Assembly: GCA_938017975.1 (NCBI GenBank)
Contig: CALIKQ010000021.1
Coordinates: 1 to 64,000, forward strand
Length of the DNA stretch: 64,000 nucleotides
Direction: 5' to 3'
DNA from: an uncultured Pseudomonadales bacterium
GTDB lineage: Bacteria > Pseudomonadota > Gammaproteobacteria > Pseudomonadales > Azotimanducaceae
A program made the translations under genes and the position numbers. This document shows positions 36,411 through 45,634 of this stretch, piece after piece. How positions within the stretch are numbered: the first letter of the stretch is position 1; each line of letters opens with the position of its first letter. Below the pieces are notes generated by a model. It was not told the DNA's origin and did no database searches. It saw only the letters and a program-made list of their open reading frames with translations.

Positions 36411-37433
36411 ATGAAAGTTCTTACAGGTGTACCAACGGAGTCCCTGGGTCGACTGCCTAAATTAGCGGAAACGCTCGATGCTCAAGGTTTCTCTGGCATC
36501 GCAACTCAGGAAAATCGTCACAACCCTTTTTTACCTCTGGCAATTGCCGCGGTGCATAGTGAGCATCTCGAACTAAGAACCAATGTTGCCATTGCATTCG
36601 CACGGAGCCCAATGGTTGCTGCAGGTCTTGCTTGGGATCTACAGTCGGCGAGCCAAGGTCGTTTTGTTCTTGGCTTAGGTAGTCAAGTCAAAGGGCACAA
36701 TCAACGAAGATTCAGTGTCCCCTGGTCGGCGCCTGCGCCCCGTCTGAAAGAGTACGTCGAATCGATTAAAGCAATTTGGCATTGTTGGCGAGACGGAACG
36801 CCGCTCAACTACGCCGGAACGCATTATCAGTTCAGCCTAATGACGCCGAACTTCACACCCGAGCCGTTGCTCGGTGAGCTTCCAAAGCTACAGATCGCAG
36901 CAGTTGGCCCTGCCATGATGAAAGTTGCGGCACGGTATTGCGACGGCGTGATGTTGCATGCGTTCTGTACAAAGCGCTATTTACGTAACAGTGTTATCCC
37001 CAGACTTGAGGCCGAACTCAGAGACAGGGGTGTTACCAGAAACGCTTTTGAAATCTCAGGAGGCGGCTTCGTGGTAACTGGTTCAACCAACGAGGCAGTT
37101 GCGCAACAGTTCGAGTGGGTCCGCCAACGCATCGGTTTTTATGGGTCCACCCCAGCCTACTGGCCAGTGCTCGAAGCACACGGCTTAGAAGACCTTGGCC
37201 TCGAACTCAACGCACTCTCCAAGACTGGACGTTGGGATGAGATGACCCAACTGATCTCTGACGATCTTGTTCATGAGTTCGCCGCGGTTGGGACCTTCGA
37301 AGAAATTAGCGCCCGAATTTCCGAGCATTTTGGTGGGCTTATTGATTGCATCAGCCTTCCGAATGCGGCTCCGTCGGAATTGATTCAGGATCTGCGGGAT
37401 ATTAAGGCGCCCTACTCGACGGCTCATCCATGA
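36411..37433 (+). CDS. LLM-class flavin/F420-type oxidoreductase 2
   Basis: A 340-residue luciferase-like monooxygenase, paralogous to the protein encoded at 27144-28187: both have FAR(N/S)PM, GRF(I/V)LGLG(T/S)QVK, RRF(G/S)(M/V)PW and FYGSTP(G/A)Y. I start at the ATG at 36411 because the first residues (MKVLTGVP) then line up with its paralogue; another ATG 33 bases upstream is possible. Its cofactor and substrate are unknown. The stop overlaps the gpsA start by four bases (ATGA), which suggests one transcript, but a functional link with glycerol phosphate synthesis is not evident. Confidence 0.84.
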   Translation: MKVLTGVPTESLGRLPKLAETLDAQGFSGIATQENRHNPFLPLAIAAVHSEHLELRTNVAIAFARSPMVAAGLAWDLQSASQGRFVLGLGSQVKGHNQRRFSVPWSAPAPRLKEYVESIKAIWHCWRDGTPLNYAGTHYQFSLMTPNFTPEPLLGELPKLQIAAVGPAMMKVAARYCDGVMLHAFCTKRYLRNSVIPRLEAELRDRGVTRNAFEISGGGFVVTGSTNEAVAQQFEWVRQRIGFYGSTPAYWPVLEAHGLEDLGLELNALSKTGRWDEMTQLISDDLVHEFAAVGTFEEISARISEHFGGLIDCISLPNAAPSELIQDLRDIKAPYSTAHP

Positions 37434-38425
37434 AAATTGGTGTTTTGGGAGCCGGCAGTTGGGGTACCACCGTTGCGCATCTCCTGGCCCGAAGATACGA
37501 CGTCACTCTCTGGGCGCGAGATCGACCAATCGCTGATGAAATCAATCAGCACCAGCTAAATTCAAAATACCTAGGACCATCTGCACTTTCGCCAAGAATT
37601 TTTGCCACTGATGATCTTGAAAGCGCAGTGAATAAAAAAGCATTGATTCTTGTTGCTATACCCGCTCAAAATTTTCGTGCAGTACTCAAGCGCGCTAAAG
37701 CTTTTCTTGATCCAGAAGCCGCCATTATTTCCCTCAGCAAAGGCTTGGAATTAGAAACCGGCGCTCGAATGACCGAGATCATAGAGTCGGTATGCCCCGA
37801 TCAGACTCGTGGTGTCCTAACGGGACCAAACCTGGCTCGAGAAATTATGTCAGGCTTTGCGGCAGCGAGCGTTTTAGCAACCTCAAACCCCAGACATCAA
37901 GAGGATCTCCAGCCCATTTTCCATTCCCCACTTTTCAGGGTTTATACCAATGAAGATGTATTGGGCTGTGAGCTCTGTGGTGTGCTTAAAAATATCATCG
38001 CTATTGCTGCGGGCATGAGCGATGGTCTGGGCGCTGGAGGCAACACTCGTTCAGCAATCGTTACCCGAGGGCTTGCCGAAATGACCCGACTGGGTATTGC
38101 AATGGGAGCTAAGCCTGAGACCTTTGCCGGTTTAGCGGGAATGGGAGATCTCGTCGCAACCTGCACCAGCGAGCAGTCTCGAAATCATCAGGTCGGCGTT
38201 GCGCTTGGCAAGGGACAGAGCATCAAATCGATCATCGATCAAATGTTTATGGTGGCCGAAGGGGTGAAGAGTGCTCAAGCCGTAACCCATCTTGCTGCGC
38301 GTTATAGTGTCGCGATGCCAATCGCTGCGGAGGTCGCCCACGTGGTCAGTGGTGATAGCGACGCGCAACAGAGTTTCCGTGCACTCCTTAAAGCCGGAAT
38401 CGGGAGAGAAGACGAGCCTTTTTGA
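37430..38425 (+). CDS. gpsA: Glycerol-3-phosphate dehydrogenase [NAD(P)+]
   Basis: Reduces dihydroxyacetone phosphate to sn-glycerol 3-phosphate, the start of phospholipid synthesis, in the cytoplasm. The 331-residue protein has GAGSWGTTVAHLLA (7-20) for coenzyme, ISLSKGLE in the middle, LTGPNLAREI, and the catalytic lysine segment CGVLKNIIAIAAG near 183-195, followed by AGMGDLVATC. All are standard GpsA features. It overlaps the LLM gene by four bases. A 514-base gap separates it from the next TonB receptor gene. Confidence 0.96.
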   Translation: MKIGVLGAGSWGTTVAHLLARRYDVTLWARDRPIADEINQHQLNSKYLGPSALSPRIFATDDLESAVNKKALILVAIPAQNFRAVLKRAKAFLDPEAAIISLSKGLELETGARMTEIIESVCPDQTRGVLTGPNLAREIMSGFAAASVLATSNPRHQEDLQPIFHSPLFRVYTNEDVLGCELCGVLKNIIAIAAGMSDGLGAGGNTRSAIVTRGLAEMTRLGIAMGAKPETFAGLAGMGDLVATCTSEQSRNHQVGVALGKGQSIKSIIDQMFMVAEGVKSAQAVTHLAARYSVAMPIAAEVAHVVSGDSDAQQSFRALLKAGIGREDEPF

Positions 38426-38939
38426 CGTCTTGCTTGCTCTCACCCAGCTAGCAGCCACGTTTGTTATTACCTCAGTGTGGTGCAAGTCAGCCACTCACGT
38501 CGCTAAATTGTGAGCAGACAAGCGCTGGGTACTGACTGATCGAAAACCAGTCACACCACAAGGCCTCAAGCCGATCAATGCCTTAAAATTTTTAATGAGG
38601 GTCAGCAGCTCCCAAGTTCTGATGCGCCGGTTGTCAGGACAGGATTTAACGCAGGCTACCTAATCAGTCATAGGAGAAATTTCTGTCAGGAGAGTAAGCT
38701 GTCCGTTACCGCCCTGACTTTCGAATCAAAGCATCTCTAAATCAAAAGCACCCAATATCAAGAGAACAAAGTATTGCCCCAAGTCCGAAATTCAACACAC
38801 CGGCTCTTACCAGTTTGTCATCGCGAGGCCATCTTAGAATCTAAGCCTACGCAAACGATGAAAAACTCCTAAATGCAATTGATAATGATTCTTATTTAGA
38901 TTAGCATTCTCTCTGTCGAGAAATATAGAAATCTTCGTT
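38426..38939. other. Gap upstream of the iron-type TonB receptor
   Basis: 514 bases with no credible gene. It contains the Fur-like box at 38881-38899, about 40 bases before the receptor start. I see no clear gpsA terminator. Confidence 0.5.
38881..38899. promoter_or_regulatory. Fur box
   Basis: GATAATGATTCTTATTTAG matches the 19-base Fur consensus GATAATGATAATCATTATC at about 13 positions, with the left half GATAATGAT perfect. It lies 41-59 bases upstream of the TonB receptor ATG, a normal place for Fur repression. Confidence 0.7.
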
Positions 38940-41192
38940 ATGTCACAACTTCCCCAATTTACTAGGACTGTTTTGCTCGTCCATGCGATCAGCGCCGGAT
39001 TCTGTTATGCAGATGCTCAGGATGACCTTGAAGCATCAACAATAGGCATCGAGGAAATCACAATCATCGGATCCGTCGAAAATGCCCAACAAATTCCTGG
39101 GGCGGCACAATTTCTGAGTCCTGAGCGGCTGGGCGCATTCAATCACACCGACGTCCAAAAGGTGCTTCGCGAAGTCCCGGGTATCTCATTGCAAATAGAG
39201 GATGGCTTCGGGCTTCGACCCAATATCAGCATTCGGGGTGTGGCCACCGAAAGGAGTAGTCGCATCACGCTACTTGAGGACAATATCCTCATTGCTCCTG
39301 CACCCTACTCTGCCCCATCAGCCTATTACTTTCCAACGATGGGCCGCATGCATGCCGTCGAGGTCATCAAAGGGCCTGCCGCTATATCCCAAGGGCCCTA
39401 TACGATTGGCGGAGCATTGAATTTCGTATCAACCCCTATTAAAGACGACTCTCAGCTGAATTTCCTGGCTGAGACCGGATCAGACGCAACCCATCGGGCA
39501 AGAATCGCATTGCACCAAAACATCGGTGATCAGGCACGATTTATGCTCGAATCACATCTATGGCGCTCAGACGGCTTCCAAGCAATCTCGGGAAGCCAGC
39601 AAGACACAGGCCTTGCCTTAGACGACTACACGGGGAAGATTGAAGTCAAATCGAAAGATGGTCGACATAAACTGAGCCTCAAGCTCCAGACCACAGAGCA
39701 ACAGTCCCATCAAAGCTACCTTGGGTTGACCGACCAAGATTTTAAGGACGCCCCACTTAGCCGATATGGCATCTCAGAGCTCGATAACATCAATACCCAT
39801 CACGAGCAGCAAGTCCTCCGGTATGTCTTTCAGCCTGCTCCAGCTACTCGCCTAGATGTGGCGCTCTATAACAATACTCATGATCGCAACTGGTTCAAGA
39901 CAGAGCGCTTTGATCCCGATGGAAGCAGTGCGACGGACCCCTTTTCTGGGCAATCCTGGAATACGGTGATCAGCCAAATTAATCAGGGCGAGGCTACTGA
40001 TTTGCACGAGGTGCTCCGGGGAGCGCTCGACACGCCTGCGGGTAGTCTGCTGATGCGTGCAAATGCGAGGGAGTACTTTTCCAGAGGTATTCAATTAACC
40101 TTTCAACACGACTTCAGCGCCTTGCGTTTTGAGCAATCCATTGAAGCAGGGCTCCGTTTTCACGAAGATGGCGAGGATCGACTTCAGCGCGACAGCACCT
40201 ACCATCAAGCCAATGGTACCTTGCAACTAGACGATCTTGGGGTATGGGGAAACGCAGGTAACAGAAAACAAACCGCCAAGGCCATCGCCGCTTATGTCCA
40301 ACATAATGTCGTTTTTGATCGGTTGACACTAAGCCCAGGGCTTCGTTTTGAAGATATCGAACAATCCAGACAGCGCTGGGAAACCAGGCCTGGAAAAACA
40401 GTCGACCCTGCCAGTCGCGAGCCCAGCAACTTTAGGGATTCGCGAACAAATAAAGCAAACATCACGCTGCCAGGGATTGGCCTATTGTTTGAAATCTCAG
40501 ATCAGACTCGGCTGGTAGGCGGCGCGCATAAGGGTTTTACAACACCAAGCAATCAACCCAACGTTCGACCGGAAACGGCAATGAATTACGAACTCGGGAT
40601 TCGTCATACCGGTGGCATCGACATAGAGGCGATCTATTTCTTGAGCGATTACGATAATTTGTTGGGGCAGTGCACCGCAGCATCAGGAGTCGATTGCTTG
40701 CCTGGGGACAGCTTCAACGGTGATGCAGCAACCATCCGCGGACTTGAAGTGATGCTCCACAAAGACGCCGCCACTCAACGCGGGTCGATCATCGGCGCAA
40801 CGCTTAATTTTACTCGGCTCGATGGCCGCTTTGATACAAGCATTGCTGATACGGCATTCTTTGGTGACGTCAATCGAGGCGACCCAATACCGTACTTGCC
40901 TCGTCACCAAGTACATTTAGGGCTCAGCCTACTCACAGCCCAGTGGTCTCATTACCTCGACTTTACCTACCAAGATGCCGTCTGCGTTCGCGCCAGTTGC
41001 CTAGCATCTGAGCAAACAGACGCGCAATTTTCGCTAGATTTATCCAGTCAGTTTGCAGTCAATGAATCACTGACGCTGCTATTCAAAGTCGACAACGTCA
41101 CCGACCGAATCGACCTTGTGGCCCGACAACCTTACGGCGCTCGTCCCAACCGCGGTCGCGCGATCCACGTTGGAGTTGAAGTTTCAATCTAA
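38940..41192 (+). CDS. TonB-dependent receptor, probably iron/siderophore type
   Basis: A 750-residue outer-membrane receptor. It has a signal peptide (to about residue 26), a TonB-box-like IEEITIIG at 37-44, a plug with VQKVLREVPGISLQIEDGFGLRPNISIRGV, and the barrel-entry motif VEVIKGPAAISQGPYTIGGALNFVS near 140-160. The barrel follows and the last strand ends HVGVEVSI. The plug resembles FecA-like ferric citrate receptors. The Fur box upstream supports an iron-related substrate. There is no FecIR pair nearby, so control is probably Fur only. Its 3' end overlaps the end of the convergent methyltransferase gene by nine bases. Confidence 0.92.
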   Translation: MSQLPQFTRTVLLVHAISAGFCYADAQDDLEASTIGIEEITIIGSVENAQQIPGAAQFLSPERLGAFNHTDVQKVLREVPGISLQIEDGFGLRPNISIRGVATERSSRITLLEDNILIAPAPYSAPSAYYFPTMGRMHAVEVIKGPAAISQGPYTIGGALNFVSTPIKDDSQLNFLAETGSDATHRARIALHQNIGDQARFMLESHLWRSDGFQAISGSQQDTGLALDDYTGKIEVKSKDGRHKLSLKLQTTEQQSHQSYLGLTDQDFKDAPLSRYGISELDNINTHHEQQVLRYVFQPAPATRLDVALYNNTHDRNWFKTERFDPDGSSATDPFSGQSWNTVISQINQGEATDLHEVLRGALDTPAGSLLMRANAREYFSRGIQLTFQHDFSALRFEQSIEAGLRFHEDGEDRLQRDSTYHQANGTLQLDDLGVWGNAGNRKQTAKAIAAYVQHNVVFDRLTLSPGLRFEDIEQSRQRWETRPGKTVDPASREPSNFRDSRTNKANITLPGIGLLFEISDQTRLVGGAHKGFTTPSNQPNVRPETAMNYELGIRHTGGIDIEAIYFLSDYDNLLGQCTAASGVDCLPGDSFNGDAATIRGLEVMLHKDAATQRGSIIGATLNFTRLDGRFDTSIADTAFFGDVNRGDPIPYLPRHQVHLGLSLLTAQWSHYLDFTYQDAVCVRASCLASEQTDAQFSLDLSSQFAVNESLTLLFKVDNVTDRIDLVARQPYGARPNRGRAIHVGVEVSI

Positions 41193-42224
41193 CGATCCGA
41201 GCCCGTTCTGTTCGAAAAGATAATGGCCGACGAACCAAGTATTCCCGCCTTGATGCGCGAAGAGTTCCTGACAAGCCATCACAAACATTCGCCAACGCTG
41301 CCATAAGATGAATTCAGACTCAGGATTATCAGAACCGGCAAGTGCCGATAGAATCGGGCGACGCTGCTGATCTAAATTGGCGAGCCAATCTGCACAGGTT
41401 TTTGCATAATGTTGGCCGTTGACCTTCCAACTACTCCGTTGTCGAAGCGCTCCCTCAAACCTTTTAGGGAGATCAAAAGAGGGCATCAAGCCGCCGGTAA
41501 AAAAGTGCCTCGCCATCCAGTCGTCTTTTGATTGGTCCTCAAAAAAATAGGGTAGGTTATGGTGGCAAAAGATATGAAAAAACAATAGCCCGTCTGTTTT
41601 GAGCCAACTTGAAATCCGCTCGAACAACTGCTCGTAGTTGCGCATATGCTCAAACATCTCAATTGAAACCACTCGATCGAACCGATCGGAAGTTTCGAAA
41701 ACATTCATATCAGCGGTGATGACCTTAATGTTCTTTAAGCCTCTGGCTAGCGACTGCAGTTCAATATATTCGCGCTGTGAATGTGAATTGCTAACGGCGG
41801 TGATATGACTGTTTGGGAAGGTCTCAGCCATAAAAAGCGTCAGAGAACCCCAGCCACACCCCAGCTCTAGAATCGATTGGCCGTCCACCAATTGTCCGCG
41901 CTCACAGCTCAGTGCGAGCATGGCAGCCTCTGCCTCAGCAAGGGTTGTCTCTGAAGAGGGATAGTAGGCGCAGCTGTATTTGAGATGCGGCCCCAACATG
42001 CGGGCAAAAACTTCAGTCGGCACTTCATAGTGTTGGTGATTCGCATCAGCAGTGCCCAGCGCCAAAGGGCTGCACCGCATTTTCTCAACAAATCCACTTT
42101 TCCCTGGCTCAGACGCTTGGGCGGCATCCTGCTTCAATCGTTTGAGCAGCAGCCTCTTAATCCCCATTCGAACAAGCACATCAGGGATCCTGCCCCGTTC
42201 AGCCAAATCAACAAGATTCATCAT
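41184..42224 (-). CDS. CFA-synthase-family SAM methyltransferase 2
   Basis: A 346-residue SAM-dependent methyltransferase of the cyclopropane fatty acid synthase family. It has YSCAYYPSS, with the cysteine that matches the bicarbonate-site Cys139 of E. coli Cfa, ILELGCGWGSLTLFMAE for SAM, SIEMFEHM with the matching Glu239, and FFHIF with the His266 position. These active-site residues are therefore kept, unlike in its neighbour. The N-terminal domain is short compared with E. coli Cfa (382). I use the ATG at 42224; adjacent ATG and a TTG at 42239 are alternatives. It overlaps the end of methyltransferase 1 by about 17 bases and is last in the operon. Confidence 0.85.
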   Translation of the reverse strand: MMNLVDLAERGRIPDVLVRMGIKRLLLKRLKQDAAQASEPGKSGFVEKMRCSPLALGTADANHQHYEVPTEVFARMLGPHLKYSCAYYPSSETTLAEAEAAMLALSCERGQLVDGQSILELGCGWGSLTLFMAETFPNSHITAVSNSHSQREYIELQSLARGLKNIKVITADMNVFETSDRFDRVVSIEMFEHMRNYEQLFERISSWLKTDGLLFFHIFCHHNLPYFFEDQSKDDWMARHFFTGGLMPSFDLPKRFEGALRQRSSWKVNGQHYAKTCADWLANLDQQRRPILSALAGSDNPESEFILWQRWRMFVMACQELFAHQGGNTWFVGHYLFEQNGLGSLD

Positions 42225-43479
42225 AATATGGTAACTCAAGCTTAAATTCCGGGAGATGGAGCTGTAGGTGAATACAACCGATCGCTCTTTGGCGAAACCC
42301 TGCCTCGCAGTAACATAGGTAATATCGCCACATCCTAATAAAGGTCTCGGAGAGTCCTAATTCACGAACAGCGTCTAAATTGGCTTCAAAGGTCTCGCGC
42401 CACTTGGCCATCGTCACTGCGTAGTGCGCGGTGATATCTTCTAACTGATACACCCGAAAACCGGCTTGCTCAGATGCGCTTTGAGCAACTAGCTCATTAA
42501 CACTTGCGAGCGCGCCGCCTGGAAAAATATAGCGCTGAATAAAATCCACCGATCGCTTCGCAGCCTCAAAGCGTTGCTCAGCGATGGTGATCGCCTGTAA
42601 CAGCATGCTACCGCCAGGCCGCAAAAGGCGCGCGCAGGTTTCAAAAAATAGGGGTAAGAACTTGAGCCCCACCGCCTCAATCATCTCTATCGACACTATT
42701 TTATCAAAGCGACCTTCGAGGCTCCGATAATCTAGCTGCAATAGATGTATACGATCCTCAAGGTTGGCTTCACGCACCTTCTTTTTCGTCCACTCAAACT
42801 GCGCTTGTGATATTGTCGTGGTCGTTACCTTGCACCCGTAGTGCCTCGCCGCATGGAGCGCAAACCCTCCCCAACCCGTACCAATTTCCAAAATGTGATC
42901 GGTGGGTTTAAGTTTCATTTTTTTACAAATGAGATCTAATTTCTGCTCTGAGCCCTCGCGCATCGTTTGCTCTGGATCTTGAAAATAGCCCGATGAATAG
43001 GTCATCGTTTGATCTAGAAATTGCTCAAAAAAAGCATTCCCAAGATCATAATGGGCCGCAATGTTCCGTTTGCTCTGGATCACTGTGTCTCTATTCAACC
43101 AATGATGAAATCGGCGGAGGGGAATTTGCACCTTCGCTAGACCAGAATCCATCGAAGCGATCACATCGCGATTCTTAAGAAAAAGCTGCAACACATCAAG
43201 CAAATCATCACAGCTCCAATCACCGTCCATATAAGCCTCAGAGGCGCCTAGCGCACCTCCAAGCCCCATCGCCCGATAGGCTCTATGGGACCGAATGTAG
43301 ATCGCCACCGCTTCTGATTCCTCGGCATGCCCAGCATCTAGGATCAGGTTGTTCCCCTCGTAAACGCTAAGACGCCCCTCCTGTATCTGCTCGAAATGCC
43401 CCAAGATCAGGCGGCGCCAAAGGCGATACCTGTTGGAATCTCCAATGCTCGAATGTTCTATCGTTGCTTTGTCAATCAT
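42208..43479 (-). CDS. CFA-synthase-family SAM methyltransferase 1, altered active site
   Basis: A 423-residue protein of the cyclopropane fatty acid synthase family with the standard fold: AAHYDLGNAFF near 141-151, LEIGTGWGGFALHAA for SAM near 197-211, and IQRYIFPGG at 314-322. At the bicarbonate site of E. coli Cfa the residues differ: Cys139 is Ser163 (YSSGYF), His240 next to the conserved Glu is Ala269 (MIEAVG, Glu268 kept), and His266 is Gln295 (LLQAITI). The same variant, as I recall it, occurs in mycobacterial UfaA1. This suggests methyl or methylene transfer to an unsaturated chain rather than ring formation. It overlaps the DUF1365 gene by four bases and the next methyltransferase gene by about 17. 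Confidence 0.88.
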   Translation of the reverse strand: MIDKATIEHSSIGDSNRYRLWRRLILGHFEQIQEGRLSVYEGNNLILDAGHAEESEAVAIYIRSHRAYRAMGLGGALGASEAYMDGDWSCDDLLDVLQLFLKNRDVIASMDSGLAKVQIPLRRFHHWLNRDTVIQSKRNIAAHYDLGNAFFEQFLDQTMTYSSGYFQDPEQTMREGSEQKLDLICKKMKLKPTDHILEIGTGWGGFALHAARHYGCKVTTTTISQAQFEWTKKKVREANLEDRIHLLQLDYRSLEGRFDKIVSIEMIEAVGLKFLPLFFETCARLLRPGGSMLLQAITIAEQRFEAAKRSVDFIQRYIFPGGALASVNELVAQSASEQAGFRVYQLEDITAHYAVTMAKWRETFEANLDAVRELGLSETFIRMWRYYLCYCEAGFRQRAIGCIHLQLHLPEFKLELPYYDESC

Positions 43480-44249
43480 GGCCCAGGCATTTTACCTCGA
43501 TTCGGATGATAGAAAAGTGGTACCCGCTTCGCGAAGAGCACCAGAGCTTGCCAATAAATATGGAGCATGGTTCGCGCAGCCATCAGCGGATAGCGCAAAC
43601 AGTATGTCTTCACGGATCGCGCAGAAAAAACTTCAGCGCTTAAATTCAGTCGCGCCTTGAAAAATATTTCCTGCTGCCGACGCACCGCAATCTCCACTCG
43701 ACATGACTGTCCGGGAACCGGTAAGTCCCATTTATAATGTGTATCCATAGGCATAAAGGGAGATACGTGAAATGACTTTTCTATCTCAATAGGCTGCTGC
43801 GCGCCATTTTCCGCAAGCGACTCGTGTTGCTGCGCCAGGGCAACAACATAGACGTGCCGCTCATCCCACGGAGTATTGTGGACCTCGACAACGACATAGG
43901 TCAGCACCTCCGCTTCAAAACAATAAAAAAGCGCGATGGGATTCATAATACGGCCCATCGACCGCCAGTTCGCGAGCAGACAGATTTTGCCATTAAAAAC
44001 ATGCCCGTTATGCTCGAAAATCTGTTGCGCAACAGCCTCTTTCAAGGACAGGGTTGAAGGGAGAAAGTCCTCCCGATAGAAGCTGATGCAGTTCAGCCTT
44101 TCATAAGACAAAAGTCTCGATCGCTTGCAGAGGTCCGGGATTTCTTCAATATCGCAGTAAAACGTGGCGTGGGCGTACCGAAACCCATGTGGCACGGGTG
44201 CTGATCGAGCATGCAGCAACTCTCCCCAGTAAATCCGGGCCTCACTCAT
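43476..44249 (-). CDS. DUF1365 family protein
   Basis: A 257-residue member of DUF1365, a family of unknown function that nearly always accompanies an FAD oxidoreductase and a CFA-family methyltransferase. Conserved features here are an early WGELLHARSAPVPHGFRYAHATFYCDIEEI segment, GRIMNPIALFYCFE, YVVVEVHNTPWDERHVYV, and KSFHVSPFMPMDTHYKWDL. No signal peptide is visible. It overlaps the oxidoreductase gene by eight bases and methyltransferase 1 by four bases, so it is surely made with them. From memory, the order oxidoreductase-DUF1365-methyltransferase is also that of Mycobacterium tuberculosis Rv0449c-Rv0448c-Rv0447c. Confidence 0.88.
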   Translation of the reverse strand: MSEARIYWGELLHARSAPVPHGFRYAHATFYCDIEEIPDLCKRSRLLSYERLNCISFYREDFLPSTLSLKEAVAQQIFEHNGHVFNGKICLLANWRSMGRIMNPIALFYCFEAEVLTYVVVEVHNTPWDERHVYVVALAQQHESLAENGAQQPIEIEKSFHVSPFMPMDTHYKWDLPVPGQSCRVEIAVRRQQEIFFKARLNLSAEVFSARSVKTYCLRYPLMAARTMLHIYWQALVLFAKRVPLFYHPNRGKMPGP

Positions 44250-45474
44250 CTAAAGTTGCCTCAATTTCCCGCACCACCCTCAACCCACTGACCACACCAT
44301 CCTCGTGAAAGCCATTGAGCCAATAAGCACCGCAATAATGCGTTCGATGATGGCCTGAAATCTCGGAGTGTCGCTGCTGGGCGCTCGTCATCTTCCGATC
44401 AAATATGGGATGCGCGTAACTGAGCGTCTTGATCAATCGTGCGGGGTCGATCGAGTCTACCTCATTAAGCGTCACCAAGACTGGAAGAGAGGTCTCGAAA
44501 TTTTGCAGCCGATTCATGTAGTAAGTAAGCTGGGCCCGGGCCGCGCCTTGACTCGCGTGATAATTCCAACTCGCCCAAACTGCAGAGCGATTCGGCATAA
44601 CACTCGCGTCCTGATGAAGCGCCACGGTGTTTTGACTGCACCGAATATCGCCAAGTATTTCAGATTCAGCAGCTGTCGGATCTTCGAGTAGTGATCTGGA
44701 CTGCGGGGCATGACAGGCGAAAACCACTTCGTCAAACCTTTCCGTCTTACCCGCAAAAGAAATATAAACGCCGTCGTCCGCGCGTCTAACCTGGGTCACA
44801 GCACATGAGGTTCTGACTGACCCTATTTGACCGACCATTGCATTTACATACTGTGCCGAACCTCCTTCAATCACATACCATTGAGGACGATTCTTAAGGT
44901 CGAGCAGTCCATGGTGAAGAAAAAACTGAGCCAGCATACCCATAGGGAAGTCTAATATATCCGCATCTCCAGTTGACCAAATCGCGGCAGCCATAGGCAC
45001 CAGATAGTCGGACATAAACGCTTGCCCATAATTCTCTCGCACACAATAGTCGCGCAAAGAGGTCGTTTCGTGAGCATCTAATGTACGGGCACTGCGGTTG
45101 AATCGCAGGATATCAAGAAGCATTCCCCAAAATCTTGGCTTAAAGACATTGGACTTTTGCGCAAAAAGTGTCCGAAGATTGTGTCCGTTGTACTCAAGGT
45201 GCGGACGTTTGAGGCTGAAGCTCATTTCCGTGGGTTGCCCGCGAATCCCCAGCGAGTCGAGGAGCGCTATAAAGTTTGGATATGTGCGATCGTTATAAAC
45301 GATGAAACCGGTGTCCACAGCCAGCGTAGACCCGTCCACCTCGATTGTGTGGGTATGCGTATGTCCGCCAAGGTAATCATTACGTTCAAAAAGAGACACT
45401 TCACATCGACCCGACAGGTAATAGGCCACGGTTAATCCCGATATACCCCCACCGATCACCGCTACCGTTTTCAT
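44242..45474 (-). CDS. FAD-dependent oxidoreductase (amine-oxidase/desaturase-like)
   Basis: A 410-residue flavoprotein of the amine oxidase/phytoene desaturase superfamily, first gene of the operon. It has the FAD dinucleotide motif VIGGGISGLTVAYYL (6-20), GGHTHTHTIEVDG, and the family-typical DTGFIVYNDRTYPNF. The C-terminal HRTHYCGAYWLNGFHEDGVVSGLRV closes the FAD site. I start at the ATG at 45474, which has AGGTG before it, rather than at the GTG nine bases upstream. A role in dehydrogenating or reducing a fatty acyl chain, in step with the methyltransferases downstream, is inferred from the gene order and from analogy to furan fatty acid pathways in Rhodobacter (UfaD-like). Confidence 0.87.
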   Translation of the reverse strand: MKTVAVIGGGISGLTVAYYLSGRCEVSLFERNDYLGGHTHTHTIEVDGSTLAVDTGFIVYNDRTYPNFIALLDSLGIRGQPTEMSFSLKRPHLEYNGHNLRTLFAQKSNVFKPRFWGMLLDILRFNRSARTLDAHETTSLRDYCVRENYGQAFMSDYLVPMAAAIWSTGDADILDFPMGMLAQFFLHHGLLDLKNRPQWYVIEGGSAQYVNAMVGQIGSVRTSCAVTQVRRADDGVYISFAGKTERFDEVVFACHAPQSRSLLEDPTAAESEILGDIRCSQNTVALHQDASVMPNRSAVWASWNYHASQGAARAQLTYYMNRLQNFETSLPVLVTLNEVDSIDPARLIKTLSYAHPIFDRKMTSAQQRHSEISGHHRTHYCGAYWLNGFHEDGVVSGLRVVREIEATLDE

Positions 45475-45600
45475 GCGTGACACCTTTTCACGCTCGTTTC
45501 ATCGACGTAGCGCACCCTAATCTTTGAGTTTAAACCGTAATGGTAGTGACCCAAATCCAGAAGATCAATTCGAAATTCAAACCGTCAGCATACCTTTATC

Positions 45601-45628
45601 TTGACCCGCCCCGGGGCTCATTTATACT
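45601..45628 (+). promoter_or_regulatory. Predicted sigma-70 promoter of the desaturase gene
   Basis: TTGACC at 45601-45606 and TATACT at 45623-45628 are spaced by 16 bases, a good match to sigma-70 elements. The expected start of transcription, six to eight bases after the -10, falls on or next to the ATG at 45635, so the mRNA may have no leader. No ribosome site is visible between the -10 and the ATG, which fits. Confidence 0.6.
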
Positions 45629-45634
45629 GCCCTC

